NCBI GenBank assembly: GCA_030180135.1
Contig: CM058230.1
Span: forward strand, 23,024,067-23,088,066
DNA length: 64,000 bases
Source: Orychophragmus violaceus
Taxonomy: Eukaryota > Streptophyta > Magnoliopsida > Brassicales > Brassicaceae
Reading direction: 5' to 3'
The notes beneath the pieces were generated by a model. The model was not told the origin of the DNA and ran no database searches. It was given only the letters and a program-made list of their open reading frames with translations. Below are positions 1-11,273 of the stretch, in pieces. Positions within the stretch are counted from its first letter, which is position 1, and each line of letters opens with the position of its first letter. Position numbers and translations under genes: made by a program.

Positions 1-352
1 ATTGGTGCGCTTTGACCTTGTCAAACGTCGTTCCGTAACTGGCGGCTATAACGACATTGCTTAGGCGTATCATGAAGTATGTGTAGAAACAGGGATGGAA
101 CAAGATGGGATTTGTCCCTCCTATAACAGGAGATAAATATCTCAGGGCCCATCGAAGATTTGATACTGAGAAAATGCATGGCCGTGCTCAAACGAGGTGA
201 TTGTCAGTCGTTTTTTTATCAGTATAGATCAGGAGTTCGATGAACATGATATTGGCTATAATAAGGATGACACAGTCTCTTGCCTTATGCCTTATCGAGA
301 TATAGAGACGAAGGGATTATAGGAATAGGTGATTCCAGTACAAGTGGGAGAT

Positions 353-1083
353 TATTGGGATTATGTCCTGAAATCACATTGTACTCACTCTAGAGATAGT
401 TGTATTGTCGAGATCGGACAATTCATGTGATACTAGGTAGTCATAATGTTTTGCTAGAAACCGCTTATGACAAATGAGTTGTAACTCATTTCTGGTATCG
501 TGTGAACCTACAGGGTCACACACCTAAGCAAGTTGGATACACTTTGTATGGGATTGATCATTGGCACATGGTCTGGTCGATGTGTGTTGGATACACATCA
601 AATATGAGTTTTAATGAGGTGTGTCGATCGACACCATTGGGTGCGTCGGTCGACACAAGATGTGTGTCGATCGACACCATTAGGTGTGTCGGTCGACACA
701 AGGCGAATACCGAAACTGATGTTTCGGTTTATGTCGAAGTCTATAAATAAATGGACTCAGAGATTCGACCAAAGAGATCAGTTCCGCCCCAGAGAGTTTT
801 CTTGACAGAAAACAGAGGCTCTTCCTCTAGAAACTCAGTTCCCAGGAGATCCGAATCCCGGCACTAGCATCCCGGCGGATTCCAGCTTGTGTGTGTGTGG
901 ACTGCAGTAGAGGCGCAGCATCTGAGGCGCTCGAGAGATCTCGGTTACCTGATTCATTTTCCGCTGCCAATCTCCAGGTAATCACGAGGTCAGATCTATG
1001 ATTCAATTAACTAGACCCTAGATCCTAGGCTTCGGGAACATGACAGCAATTCTGAATCTGTTAGAATTGGCCGAGTTCCTTCA
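353..1083 (+). repeat. 3' LTR of Copia-A
   Basis: About 731 bp. It starts after the polypurine tract and shares short landmarks with the 661-bp LTRs of Copia-C (TGTCCTGAAATC near the start, GGTCACACACC in the middle, CCGCTGC and CCTTCA near the end). It is longer partly because of the palindromic insert at 621-705. The right end was chosen because MULE transposase codons resume at 1084. Confidence 0.65.
621..705. repeat. Two 43-bp units of a CGATCG-core palindromic repeat
   Basis: The unit starts with GTGTCGATCGACACC, a palindrome around CGATCG, followed by a variant GTCGGTCGACAC. It recurs at 664 with few changes. The same palindrome is found many times in the two unrelated Athila elements of this window (for example 9614-9645 and 15683-15697). 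Confidence 0.85.
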
Positions 1084-3572
1084 ACATCTTTCTAAGAAAC
1101 CATTCCCATGAATCATCATTCTCACTATTGAAAATCCCAAATCCAATAGAAAATATTTGAAAATTTCCGTCTTGTACACTTGCTGCCAATAGACACCCGC
1201 CATAACGCCCAGAAAGGTTTGTTCCGTCTATGACTAAAACTTTCCACATATTCTCATACCCACGACACACGCACCCAAACATATAAAAAGGTACTTAAAT
1301 CGTTCCACTCTGACCTTATAGTCTCCGTTTGCAAACCAACTACTGAATTCAGGTTGCTTTCTAGGAGGTGTTTGAAATATGCAGGGATGAGGGCGTAACT
1401 ACCCATAAATGTCCTCAAAGCATTTTCCATTGATATTTCATGGGCTCGCCATGCCTTCTAGTAGCTAATGTGAAGACTATATTTCTGCCTCAATATGTGC
1501 CTTAGCTCGCTTTCTCGAGGTCCTCTCCCTCCCTCAGTATAGCGGTTGCACATCATATCACCAATCAGCTATCGACGTACACCTATGAAGGTTTTCGTAG
1601 CATCCACACTACATGTATGGTTCTGTGTTGCTCTTCGAACTTCAAAACGTGTGTAGTCATCCATCTAAGTTGTGTAGACTCTCCATGGGCAGCCATCACC
1701 AACGCATACGACGATAACGATATTGTTGCAAGATTTAGCATAACGGAAATGAAACTTTCGGTTGATAGCATGGATGGCAAGCTTCAATCGACAATCCTCC
1801 TTAATTCTAAAAATACACCCAATGAAAATTTCATCGCCCTCGTAGTGTGCATCCCTCAGAGCTGAGTCCAAGTCATCTACATAAATAAGTTTCCAAAACA
1901 ATAAGCAGAATTTCTTTATACAAACATATAAATCTTGCAGTTGAAATATATTTAACGGGAATATAGTTTTGTTGGAACCGCTGGTTATCAGCAATCTATG
2001 TTTCTAATCATTTATCTAACAACCTTACCAATAACTTACATATCAATAAACACAAATATGTTGTAAACAAAGTTAATATTAAACTCAGTTGCGCGTCATT
2101 TTAAATACCTTCAACAATCGGATCATCAAAATAAGGTGGAGCATCCCTTGCGTGTAAGGCAGGTGTTATCCGGTTCTCGACTATGGGGGAAATATGAGTA
2201 CTGGGGTTTATGATTTCTCGTGCACATGTCCCTATTTCAGAGATTGTAGGCAATGTGTATCTTGAAATGGAAGGGGCAGTTACATTGTTTCCTTCAACCA
2301 CCACAACTTTTCTTTTATTCCCATGTTGTAAGACTTCACCTCCACATGTCCCTATTTCAGGGATTGTAGGCAATGTGTATCTTGAAATGGAAGGGCCAGT
2401 TACATTGTTTCCTTCAACCATAACAGCTTTTCCTTTCTTCCAATGTTCTACCATCGGGTTGAGTGAGATTGGAAGTTGAAGAAGATGTTGAGGACAGAGT
2501 GGGGGGATACACCATTGGTTCACAGCTAGTTTCTACAAAAGACAACTATTTTGTTATGCAAAGGGCCGTGACATATTAACATAAGAACCTTTTTACAAAA
2601 AAAATTTCATATTAACATAAAAATATAACTATGTAAATCGTGATAGTTGGTGGTAATAAAATGTTTCATGTTTCCAATACCTTCAGTACTTTTGGATTTA
2701 TCTCCAATGATGTCAAAGTTAAAATCATCTGACGTTGCGTAAGAGATGGATGCAATGGTGTAACTAAACCCGGAAGATGGTGCGGGTCCAACAAACAGTT
2801 CGGGGTGATTATCAAATAGTTTCTACCTAGATTGAGATCCAAATCATTCCCACTCCCATCTCCTTGCTCCATGTGTGCTTTACCGGCGGCGAAGTAGTTG
2901 GACACAGCAGCCAACTTAGCCTCAAACGGTACTACTGTATGTAAATCAACAACCACTACTACATTAGTGGAGATAAAAGTCTATTTACTAGATATCTTAA
3001 TAAACTGCAAAACTGTAATTATAATCAACAATACAGTAAACTTTACTGGATAAAAATGTTCATCATCATTATCTTGACCTGATGGATCAATGATATGAGG
3101 CTTTGGTGGTGTTTCAAAGTCTTCAGGTCCTCCGACGTCACCCCGTAATAGGCCACCCAATCCACCACCCGCCCCTTTACTACTCTCACATATGTAAAAA
3201 CCCACTCCCTTCCAACCCAATTTTTGGTGAGTCCAAGGTATATGGTAGCACCCAAACACGAAGAAAGACCTCATCAAGATCAGAATGAATCACCATGAAC
3301 AGGACGGCATCCTCGTCATCTTTTATTTGGATAGGGTCAGACTTATTCCAATCATGTCCAACCATTCAGTGGGGCCATTGATAGGTTATTTCGAACCCAT
3401 CTCCTTCTTTAACACGGGTATATTCTTTTAGTGCATCCACCACCTCGTCATAAGTCACCCTCTTTTTCAAATATATTGAACAATGATAAGCGTCGTAATC
3501 TGGTTCGTGGAACCAAACACCATCCTCACGCTCCACCCACTTCCCGGGCACAACCCTAACCGGATGATCCAT
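1084..3572 (-). pseudogene. MuDR/MULE transposase remnant, cut by Copia-A
   Basis: Minus-strand fragments match the plant MuDR transposase layout. An N-terminal piece lies at 3366-3572 (begins MDHPVRVVPGKW). The MuDR DNA-binding region is at 1665-1994 (motif EGDEIFIGCIF then KLAIHAINRKFHF and a CPWRV zinc-ligand end). The start of the MULE catalytic domain is at 1084-1282 (VLVIDGTNLSGRYGG, containing the first catalytic Asp, then ENDDSWEWF). Intermediate pieces at 2101-2523 and 2666-2956 are low-complexity accessory parts. Frames change between pieces and the usual upstream Met is not clear, so introns and decay cannot be separated here. The catalytic domain is cut at 1084 by the Copia-A LTR and the rest is outside the window. 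No terminal inverted repeats were identified. Confidence 0.7.
2222..2461. repeat. 120-bp tandem duplication inside the MULE remnant
   Basis: The phrase ACATGTCCCTATTTCAG, followed by about 90 near-identical bases, occurs at 2224 and again at 2344, a period of 120 bp. It encodes a duplicated segment (VEGNNVT, SISRYTLPTI, EIGTC) on the minus strand, so the duplication is in-frame. Confidence 0.85.
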
Positions 3573-3877
3573 CTCCTAAATTTGAAAAATGACCTCAGGT
3601 ATAAATTCATATTCAACGAGATAAAAGGAGTAAGTGAACATACATTGACGATATATATAGTGAATGCTTACCTTTGTCTTCTTGGGAGTAAATGCTTATG
3701 AACAATCTTTTTGAAACGAACTCAAAAGAGGAGAAGTTATTATGAACATTGATTTCCTAACAATTTCTTATGTGAGTAAACGTCAATGTTATATAAACCT
3801 TCACTGATTATTATAGGCGGATGAGTTTGTCTATTTGGCAAATATTTGTTGCATATTAAACAATTATTAATGTAAAG

Positions 3878-3879
<2 letters not shown>

Positions 3880-3931
<52 letters not shown>
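3880..3931. repeat. (TA)n microsatellite
   Basis: An uninterrupted TA dinucleotide run of about 26 units. ORFs through it encode only Ile-Tyr repeats and are not genes. Confidence 0.95.
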
Positions 3932-3932
<1 letters not shown>

Positions 3933-5214
3933 CATTGTGTGGTCTCTGATATTGACACAGGCGGCGCAGAGCATAGGAAATCAGTATGTGTGAGTTGCCA
4001 AATCTAATAAGATATGTTTTGCTTTTGTAGAGGGCATGAGCATTAAATGGCCGCATACATCACTCACCATAAATAACATTATGTTTCTGTAGGGACAATA
4101 CAAGCATTAATCCATATTATTTGACTCCAGAAACTAATTTTCTAACTATGCTTCCTCACCAGTTGGTTTCCTTATTCACTTGTCCTCCATACCTCACTCA
4201 CCATTTTTTCTTGATTTCTAGATACTTAATTAGTCCCATTTTATGCAAAAGAAATTCACATTTCACGTGTGTAAATTATCCTCAGGTATGATCCCACGTT
4301 TCTATATGTCATGTATTATATGAATGAAAGTTGTGATTTTCATATGTTTTTCCGTTAATGTAGAAAAAACTCTAAAAATTTCCTTAATTTCAACCAAATT
4401 AAATATATTTGAGGTGCAAACCATTGTTTCTTTTGTTTATTTTCGCAGATTCCGTCTAAAATCGGTGTTAAATTCATTGTTATAAAACATTTGAATGGAA
4501 TTGTATCTTATACAAAAACTCTAAAATTTGTAAAAAATACTCCATCTATTTACAAAGAATGTCATTTTAGAGTTTCTCATGTTTTTCAAAAAAAATGTTA
4601 TTTTATATTTTAATATTATGTTTTAGACAATTTCCTATTTAATGTCATATTAAATAAGGATATTTTCATAATCAGTTTTTTTAATATGTGTAAAATGTGT
4701 CAAAATTATACTTTTATTAAATAAATAAAATATTAATTTATGAAAATATATTATTTTCATATGTTTATTATAGAAAAATTCAATGAAATATATATTGTAA
4801 TTAAAAATTACGTAAATTCTAAATGGATAAAATAATATTATATATTTTTAATTCTGTTTATTTACCTTTTTATTTTATTTTATTTTATTATTTCGTTATT
4901 TGTATAATTTTAGATATAATTTTATTACTATAAAAATAAAAGTTTTTTTGAATAGCCTTTATTATCACATATATCGTATAGAAGAAATGAAATGGTAAGA
5001 TATATCAGATGTATGCTGACAAAAAAGATATACCAGATGTAAACTAAAATGTAAACACAGAAAAAGAAAAGAAAAAGTGTAAATACAAGAGTTTAGGAGT
5101 TGAAATATGATATTAGCATTAAACAACAAAAAACGGCAATTCAAGTCCTTTATTAAGTTGACAAAAAAGTCCTTTATTAAGAAAATCTATTTTCAATACA
5201 AAAAGAGATAATCT
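3932..5214. other. AT-rich intergenic stretch
   Basis: No supported gene, RNA or element was seen. The stretch is strongly AT-rich from about 4300 to 5200, with poly(A/T)-like tracts and no ORF longer than background. Confidence 0.6.
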
Positions 5215-6489
5215 GAGCAGAAAAAGAATATTTTTTTTTTTTCATCTGAAAGGATACTTATATTGACAATGGTGGGATACATTTTTGGAATACAAAAGCC
5301 GGCAGAAGACAAACCCTTCTCCGGAAACTAAAACGGCGGATTAACGGAACATCCCCGGAAACTAAAGCCCATAAAGGGTTGCTGAAGCCCACAAGGGGTT
5401 ACTGAAGCCCACAAGGGGTTGCTAATCCTACAGCTATGAAAGAAAAAGATCAAAACGGACAACTTCTAACAATAACAAAAGAAACTTGCACATCTTGATA
5501 CCCGGAAAGAACAAGAAGCGAGATAAATCGTCGTTGCCCACGGCCCACCGAACGATAACATCAACTCCAAGGAGACTAACAAAGAGACCACTCTCTCAAC
5601 ACTCGAAACCAAACCCAAAGCTTCACAACCCGACAAAAAAGAACCTAAGAAAGTTCTCATAATCTCTCTCGGATACGGTACTGACACAATCACATGCGCC
5701 CGGAAACACCTAGATAGAAGCTCAAATCCAAACCACAATCTCCAACGAAGCCTAACCAATCCAAAACCTCACAGTCAACACTAAAACATAAACAACAGGA
5801 TTGAGAAGCACTCACCAAGCAAAACACCAAGACCCAGAATAATACAAGCTAAAAAGTTAGAGCAGAACAATGACCTTCAATCTACCCACATAACAGAGGA
5901 GACCAGAACCAGACCTAGACTAGAAGCTAACCAGCAAAACCAGCTGTTCTAAACCAAGTCGGAATAACCAAAAACACAGAAAATAACTAAACTAACTAAA
6001 CCCTGAGCCAAACCAGCACCACACTCGTACCAATCAGAGATCTCTGCTCTCAAGCGAATCGAGCCACGAACAGCTCGACTCGACCCACCTCCACGGAGAA
6101 GACCGGATTAAGCGAGCGACGGTCACCGCAGCACCAACTCCAAGAAGGACCGGAGCAGAGGCCTCGCCAGAGGAGACCGCGAAAGAAGAGGAACGAGGCT
6201 GCAGAGAGACGCGACGGACTCCGGCGAGCAGCGAAAGTACAGGCGGCGGCGGATCTGAAATCAGAGAGAGGAGGAGAGGTAGAGGAAGCACCGGCGGATC
6301 TGGTCAAGGGAGAGACAACTAAGAGCTAAGCACAAGACGACCTCCTCCGGCGGCGAAGGCGCTGGTCGCCGGCCGCCGGAGAGGTGCAGAAATCAGTCGC
6401 GCGGCGGTCCTCGGGATATGGGCCTGGGAGCGAATTAGGGCGACGAGAAAAAAAAAAGATTTCAACAAACATGAGCAGAAAAAGAATAT
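5215..6489 (-). mobile_element. 1.24 kb retroposon with 17-bp target-site duplication
   Basis: The insert is 5232-6472. It is flanked by a perfect direct repeat GAGCAGAAAAAGAATAT at 5215-5231 and 6473-6489. A poly(T) run follows the left copy, so the element is a minus-strand retroposon with its poly(A) tail at the left. The right (5') third is very GC-rich (about 6050-6430), in contrast to its surroundings. Minus-strand ORFs at 5466-5759 and 6034-6307 show no recognisable domain. It could be a 5'-truncated LINE, a non-autonomous LINE or a retroposed transcript; the sequence alone does not decide. Confidence 0.7.
5365..5424. repeat. Three 20-bp tandem units in the retroposon
   Basis: AAGCCCAYAARGGGTTRCTG is repeated at 5365, 5385 and 5405, with one or two changes per unit. 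Confidence 0.85.
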
Positions 6490-6872
6490 ATATATATATA
6501 TATTTATTTATTTTCATTATAGGTTGTGTGATTATTACCAAACAAGTTGTCTAGACAAGCTCTGTGGAAGAAATGTTTGCAAGAAGCCAACTCACTCACT
6601 TTCTCTTCCTCTTTAAACCCACAAAGACATAAACAACAACACTCTACCACCTTTCTCTTCTTCTTTTTCTCTCGTCTCACACAAAGACTTGAATTGCATT
6701 AACGAGATTCTTCTTCTCCTCACGGAATTTCTTTGTCTTCCTCAAAACCCGTTTTTATACTTCAAAACACACACCCACTTTCAATTTGTTCTCAAGACTG
6801 AAAGCATTTACGGGCTCTGTTAGCAAAACTTATGGATCAGTGTTAAACTAATATCCAACATTCTTCTATCTC
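6490..6872. other. Host DNA left of the nested LTR elements
   Basis: After a short TA run comes a CT-rich, leader-like stretch (about 6590-6790) typical of plant 5' untranslated regions. No ORF follows. Before insertion this segment was continuous with 21317-21674, because the LARD-like element separates them with a near-matching duplication ATCTC/ATCTG. A disrupted promoter or 5' UTR is possible but unproven. Confidence 0.4.
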
Positions 6873-7256
6873 TGTAACACCCAGCTCCCGGTAAACCAGA
6901 ACGACGGCGTTAGGACATGCGTCTACGCCCGAACACTAGCTGACATGTCCTCCAATGGTCCCAGAAGTTCTGCGCACGCTTTCTTCTGTTCAAAACCACC
7001 AACTCGACCAATATATACTTTGTTACAAGTCCTGAAAGGCAAAGGAAAGGGAAAGGAAGAGGGATGAGTAATTGGGGAATTACTCTGTAAGAACGATTTG
7101 GACCAACCCAAATCATACGACCCTTGCATGACTTAACGCCTAGCCGAGAATTAAACGGCTGCAAGGAATATTATATGATACTTATATAATACAATATATA
7201 AATACACAGCAAGCAATGGAAGCATCGTGACCCTTGGGCCCATAGCAGCATAATGC

Positions 7257-8457
7257 TGATAGGTCTCGAGTTTTACCATATACTAACTGCAAGTGCACAG
7301 TAATTCAATTTTAGTACTTAGGGATCGAATCCACGAGGACTCTAGGCGACGATAGGATTAAGAACTTAAAGAAATTAAAACTAGGAGAAAGCAAAAAGCA
7401 AATTGTATTCTATTAACTAAAAGCAAGTGAGAAAGTAAATCAGTAGCAGGTTTGTTGTTTGAAATCAATAAACTAAAAGCGCTAAGTCTAGGGCGTTCTC
7501 AGGAAATCAGACAAGCAGATAAATCAATCAGTTAGGATCTAATTAAACTCAGTTCTAGAACTCAAAACACAGATATAGAATTAACCAAATTCCATTCTCT
7601 AAGTCTAAGTGCAGTAATCCAAATTCCTTTGCAATTACTAACAGATTAAACCAGCTTTAATTCCAAGTTCGATATGTTCACAATCTAATTAAACCAAATT
7701 CCTTTGCGAGTAATTAAATTGCTCAACCTAAATAGTTCAGATTCTAAACCACACTGTCGTGTCGTATTTAGCAACCTAAGATCTAGATTCTAATTGATCA
7801 GGTTAGAACTAGCATTAAACACAATTTAGTTTGAAGAACATCTATTGATGTGAATCCTTAACTGAATTAATTATATCTAGCAAGTCATGAAATCCCTATG
7901 AGAAACCCTAAACCTAACTATGATACTACTCAGACATGGATGATGTAAACATAATCAATGAATTAATAGAAATCATAAAAGAGATTAGAATATAAAAGGG
8001 ATTCGAAAACTTCTCCAAAACGAATGTAGTACAGGATCAGATCAGCCCCAAAAGCTCTAAAAACTCTCTGCTCTAAGTTATGATAGCGTATGTAAAACAG
8101 AAGTTAAAACCTAATTAAATAGCTAAAACACGACTTGGGGCTTTTGTGTAAATATCTGGAACTTCTGGGCACTTCTGCAATATTGGCATTCTTCATTAAA
8201 CCGTCGAGTCTGGCCCATTCGCACTATGCATCGACCGTTGCACTTGTGCAACGATCGACGCAGTTATCAAATCTTGACAGTGAGCTCTATCTCTCGGATC
8301 AAATCTCCAAAACGCACCAAATAGCTCCATAATCTCCACTTTTGCTCCAAACGTGTGTGTACCTAATAAAACCTGCAAAAGACTCTAAAGAAACACAAAT
8401 AGACTCTAAAACACACTTATATCATGGCATAAAACCGGTAAAAACCATGATATATCA
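7257..8457 (-). repeat. 3' LTR of Athila-1
   Basis: 1201 bp, TGATAGG to TATATCA on the plus strand. It holds a CGATCG palindrome pair at 8228-8263. Its inner edge abuts the polypurine tract (plus-strand CTCCCCCACACTTAG). Confidence 0.93.
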
Positions 8458-9402
8458 ACTCCCCCACACTTAGCCTTTGCTTGCCCTCAAGCAAAACAGA
8501 GAACTAAAACATGGTGAAGAGGTTTGAAAACTTTCAGAAACTCTTTTCGTCCTAGAAGCAACAACACTCAGATTTCCCTTAGTAAACCACTGAAAGAATC
8601 AATCACAAGATATCAAGACCAACATATACTTCCCCCACACTTAGCAACTGTCCTAAGTAAACTCCACAATCACATTCACGCATTCAAATTCTCCCTACTG
8701 ACTTCTGCAAGTATTTAAGTGCGGTCTCACCTAAGGAGTATCGATCAAAGGCACATGGACTCTTACCTTATCAGCTCTAGACCACCATACTATCTTTCTC
8801 TAGTCCCTTTCTTCTCTTTTCCCTTCCTTAGCATTCTGATTTTTCCCCATTGGGTATCATTTTATTTTTTTTATCAGTGCTCTTCCCGTTTAAGGGGTGT
8901 ACTTTGGTTACATTCCATGGATCGCATAAGAGATAATAGTGTTTGCTACTATTCCCATGACCACTTCGGAGTTACTAACTCATCCTCAGTTTATTACTTT
9001 TTTACTTTATGGAAGGGGAGAAGGGAACCAAATAGGACAGGTTTACAGGCTGTGTCAGAACTAACAAGGGAATCCGACACATGGTATACCAAGCCCTTAG
9101 GTGAGAAAATTAAGTCAGTATTAAGTTTGAAGTCAGTAAAAGGATCCTCTGATACCTGAAGTGATGTGGGTGTCCTCAGTAGATTGATCTGTGATGGGGT
9201 TTTCTAATAGTCATAGATAGATCCTGCAACTTCATCCCGATGGTTACTTAAGTTCCTGCAAGTGCTATTAATCTTCTCAAAAAATCATTGTTTCTTACTT
9301 AAACTAGTTTTTGACTCAATAAAACAAAATTTTTTGAAAAACGGACTGACTCTAAGAAAACAGAAAGATAGATGTCAGTAGCACCTCCCCCACACTTAAG
9401 AC
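8458..9402 (-). promoter_or_regulatory. Three iterated polypurine tracts in Athila-1
   Basis: The tract next to the 3' LTR (8459-8473, minus-strand AAGTGTGGGGGAG) is repeated further inside at about 8631-8645 and 9388-9402. Athila-2 has the same three copies at about 60068, 60241 and 61000, so the iteration is conserved. Only the LTR-adjacent tract is needed to prime plus-strand synthesis; the role of the others is unknown. Confidence 0.7.
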
Positions 9403-9502
9403 ACACTGTCCCCAGTAGTGTCAAGCGAAGGATTGGTAAAAAGAAACAAAAATTGTTAATGGATGTGTTGAGTTCTGTCTGATTTTTACCTCTGTCGCAC
9501 AG

Positions 9503-9652
9503 GCATCGATCGTTGCACAAATGCATCGACCGTTGCTAGGCGATTTTTCGTGTATGGTCGATCGTTGCTCAGGACCGCAACGATCGCTGCAATGCGATTT
9601 CTTTCGTGTTGTGACGATCGACACAATGTGTGTCGATCGACGCACTGCGATT
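9503..9652. repeat. CGATCG palindrome cluster, 3' region of Athila-1
   Basis: At least six palindromic cores occur (GCATCGATCGTTGC, GCATCGACCGTTGC, GTCGATCGTTGC, GCAACGATCGCTGC, GACGATCGACAC, GTGTCGATCGACGC), with GCGATT-type edges. The part after about 9590 corresponds to the position where Athila-2 carries its extra 2.3 kb ORF module. Confidence 0.85.
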
Positions 9653-9743
9653 TGGCCGAGACCTGGAGACAAAAACTCACCAAAAACAGAAACAAACGTA
9701 AAATCCTACAAAAACACCAAAAATCAAAAAGCAAAAACGAAAC

Positions 9744-9793
9744 AGTGGGTTGCCTCCCACTCAGCGCTCTTTTAACGTCAATAGCTTGACGTT
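9744..9793 (-). promoter_or_regulatory. Paired hairpins just after the pol stop codon
   Basis: The first hairpin has stem AGTGGG/CCCACT (9744-9749 with 9756-9761). The second has stem AACGTCAA/TTGACGTT around loop TAGC (9774-9793). They lie 10 nt beyond the pol stop on the minus strand. Athila-2 keeps both at 63763-63811; its second stem has lost one base from each arm, so pairing is retained. That is covariation and suggests a functional RNA structure. Confidence 0.65.
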
Positions 9794-11175
9794 TCAGCTG
9801 ATCTAGGCAGAGGGTGCATCATCCAGAGGCAAAATCTGACCTTCTGGAATCTCGGCCTTAGCCCAATAGTGTTTCACCCTATGTCCGTTCACAGTGAATA
9901 CATTACCTTCCTTGCTGGTTAGAACAATAGCTCCGTAGGGACGCACTTCTTTGATCTTGAAAGGACCGGACCACCTCGATTTCAGTTTACCTGGAAACAA
10001 ATGCAAACGTGAGTTATACAAAAGTACCTTGTCATTGGGTGCAAATTGTCTAGAGACAATCTTTTTGTCATGATAGGTCTTTGTCCTCTTTTTGTACAGC
10101 TTTGAGTTCTCATAGGCAAAATGTCTAATCTCATCCAACTCATTAAGCTGCACCAATCTCCTCTCTGCAGCAGATTTGAGGTCAAAGTTCATATGTTTTA
10201 CAGCCCATGCTGCTTTGTGCTCAAGCTCCACTGGCAGATGACATGCTTTTCCATACAGAAGATGGAATGGATTGGTCCCAAGAGGTGTCTTAAATGCAGT
10301 TCGGTAAGCCCATAGTGCATCATCTAGCTTTGCTGCCCAATCCTTCCTTGTCTTCCCAACTGTCTTCTCTAAAATCTCCTTGATCTGTCTATTAGAAACC
10401 TCGACATGTCCACTAGTCTGAGGATGATAAGGAGTAGAAACTCGGTGATGAACTCCATGCTTTCTTAGGAGCTTCTTGAAGACCTTGTTAATAAAGTGGG
10501 ATCCTCCATCACTAATCACAATCCGAGGTACTCCAAATCTAGGGAATATGATGGTCTTAAACAGCTTAATAACCACTGAAGAATCATTGGTTGGACTAGC
10601 TATTGCTTCTACCCACTTAGATACATAGTCCACAACAACCAAGACAAACTTATTCCCATGGGATGAGGGAAAAGGACCCATAAAGTCTATGCCCCAGCAA
10701 TCAAAAACCTCAACTTCAAGAATGAAATTCTGAGGCATCTCATGCCTCTTACTGATTTTCCCTCTCCTTTGACAGATATCACATTGAGAGACAAAAGAAT
10801 GAGTGTCTTTAAACATCGTAGGCCACCAGAAACCTGTTTGCAGAACCTTAGACACAGTCTTGAATGTAGCAAAATGTCCAGCATAATCTGATCCATGGCA
10901 GTGGAATAGGATGTCTGGAACCTCTGATTCAGCAACGCATCTCCTGTAAAGACCATCTGAACAGTGTTTGTAGAGATAAGGCTTATCCCAGTAGTATCGT
11001 CTGAGCTCCCTGAAGAACTTCTTCTTTGCATACCCCTTCAAATCATCTGGTTCAGTCTCTGCAGCCAGGTAATTAGATATATCCGCGTACCAGGGTCGAT
11101 CAGTGGTTGCGACAGCACCTACCTCGAAGACATAGTCTCCAATTTGAACCGTGAAAGGCTCTGGTTCTGTTCCCG

Positions 11176-11273
11176 CACTGCAACGATCGTCGCATAGGGT
11201 TGCATCGATCATCGCATCCTCGACACTTGCATCGATCGTCACAGATGTGGCATCGATCGACGCAGTGCGATTT
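11176..11273. repeat. In-frame CGATCG palindrome cluster, RNase H-integrase linker
   Basis: Five palindromic cores are read through as part of the Athila-1 polyprotein and encode Ala-Ser-Ile-Asp-Ala-Thr-like repeats (TASIDATSVTIDASVEDAM). They sit between the RNase H domain and the integrase zinc finger. Confidence 0.85.

Larger units (their letters stand above)
1..1083 (+). mobile_element. Copia-A: 3' end of a Ty1/copia element (internal 3' region plus 3' LTR)
   Basis: Positions 1-352 resemble the non-coding stretch before the 3' LTR of the complete Copia at 49724-57551 (compare 56541-56890). They share the phrase around GGAACAAGATGGGATTTGTCC and the polypurine run AAGTGGGAGAT, here at 342-352. 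The 3' LTR then begins at 353 with TATTGGGATTATGTCCTG, against TGTTGGGAATGTCCTG in the complete copy, so the canonical TG start is mutated. The LTR probably ends with CCTTCA at 1078-1083, as in the complete copy, because transposase coding sequence resumes just after it. The rest of the element lies outside the window. Family membership is seen by alignment; the right boundary is inferred. Confidence 0.75.

Noticed and set aside
9503..9652. CRISPR-like array of short palindromic repeats
   Set aside because: Repeat lengths and spacings are irregular, units lie in a plant retrotransposon and there are no cas genes.
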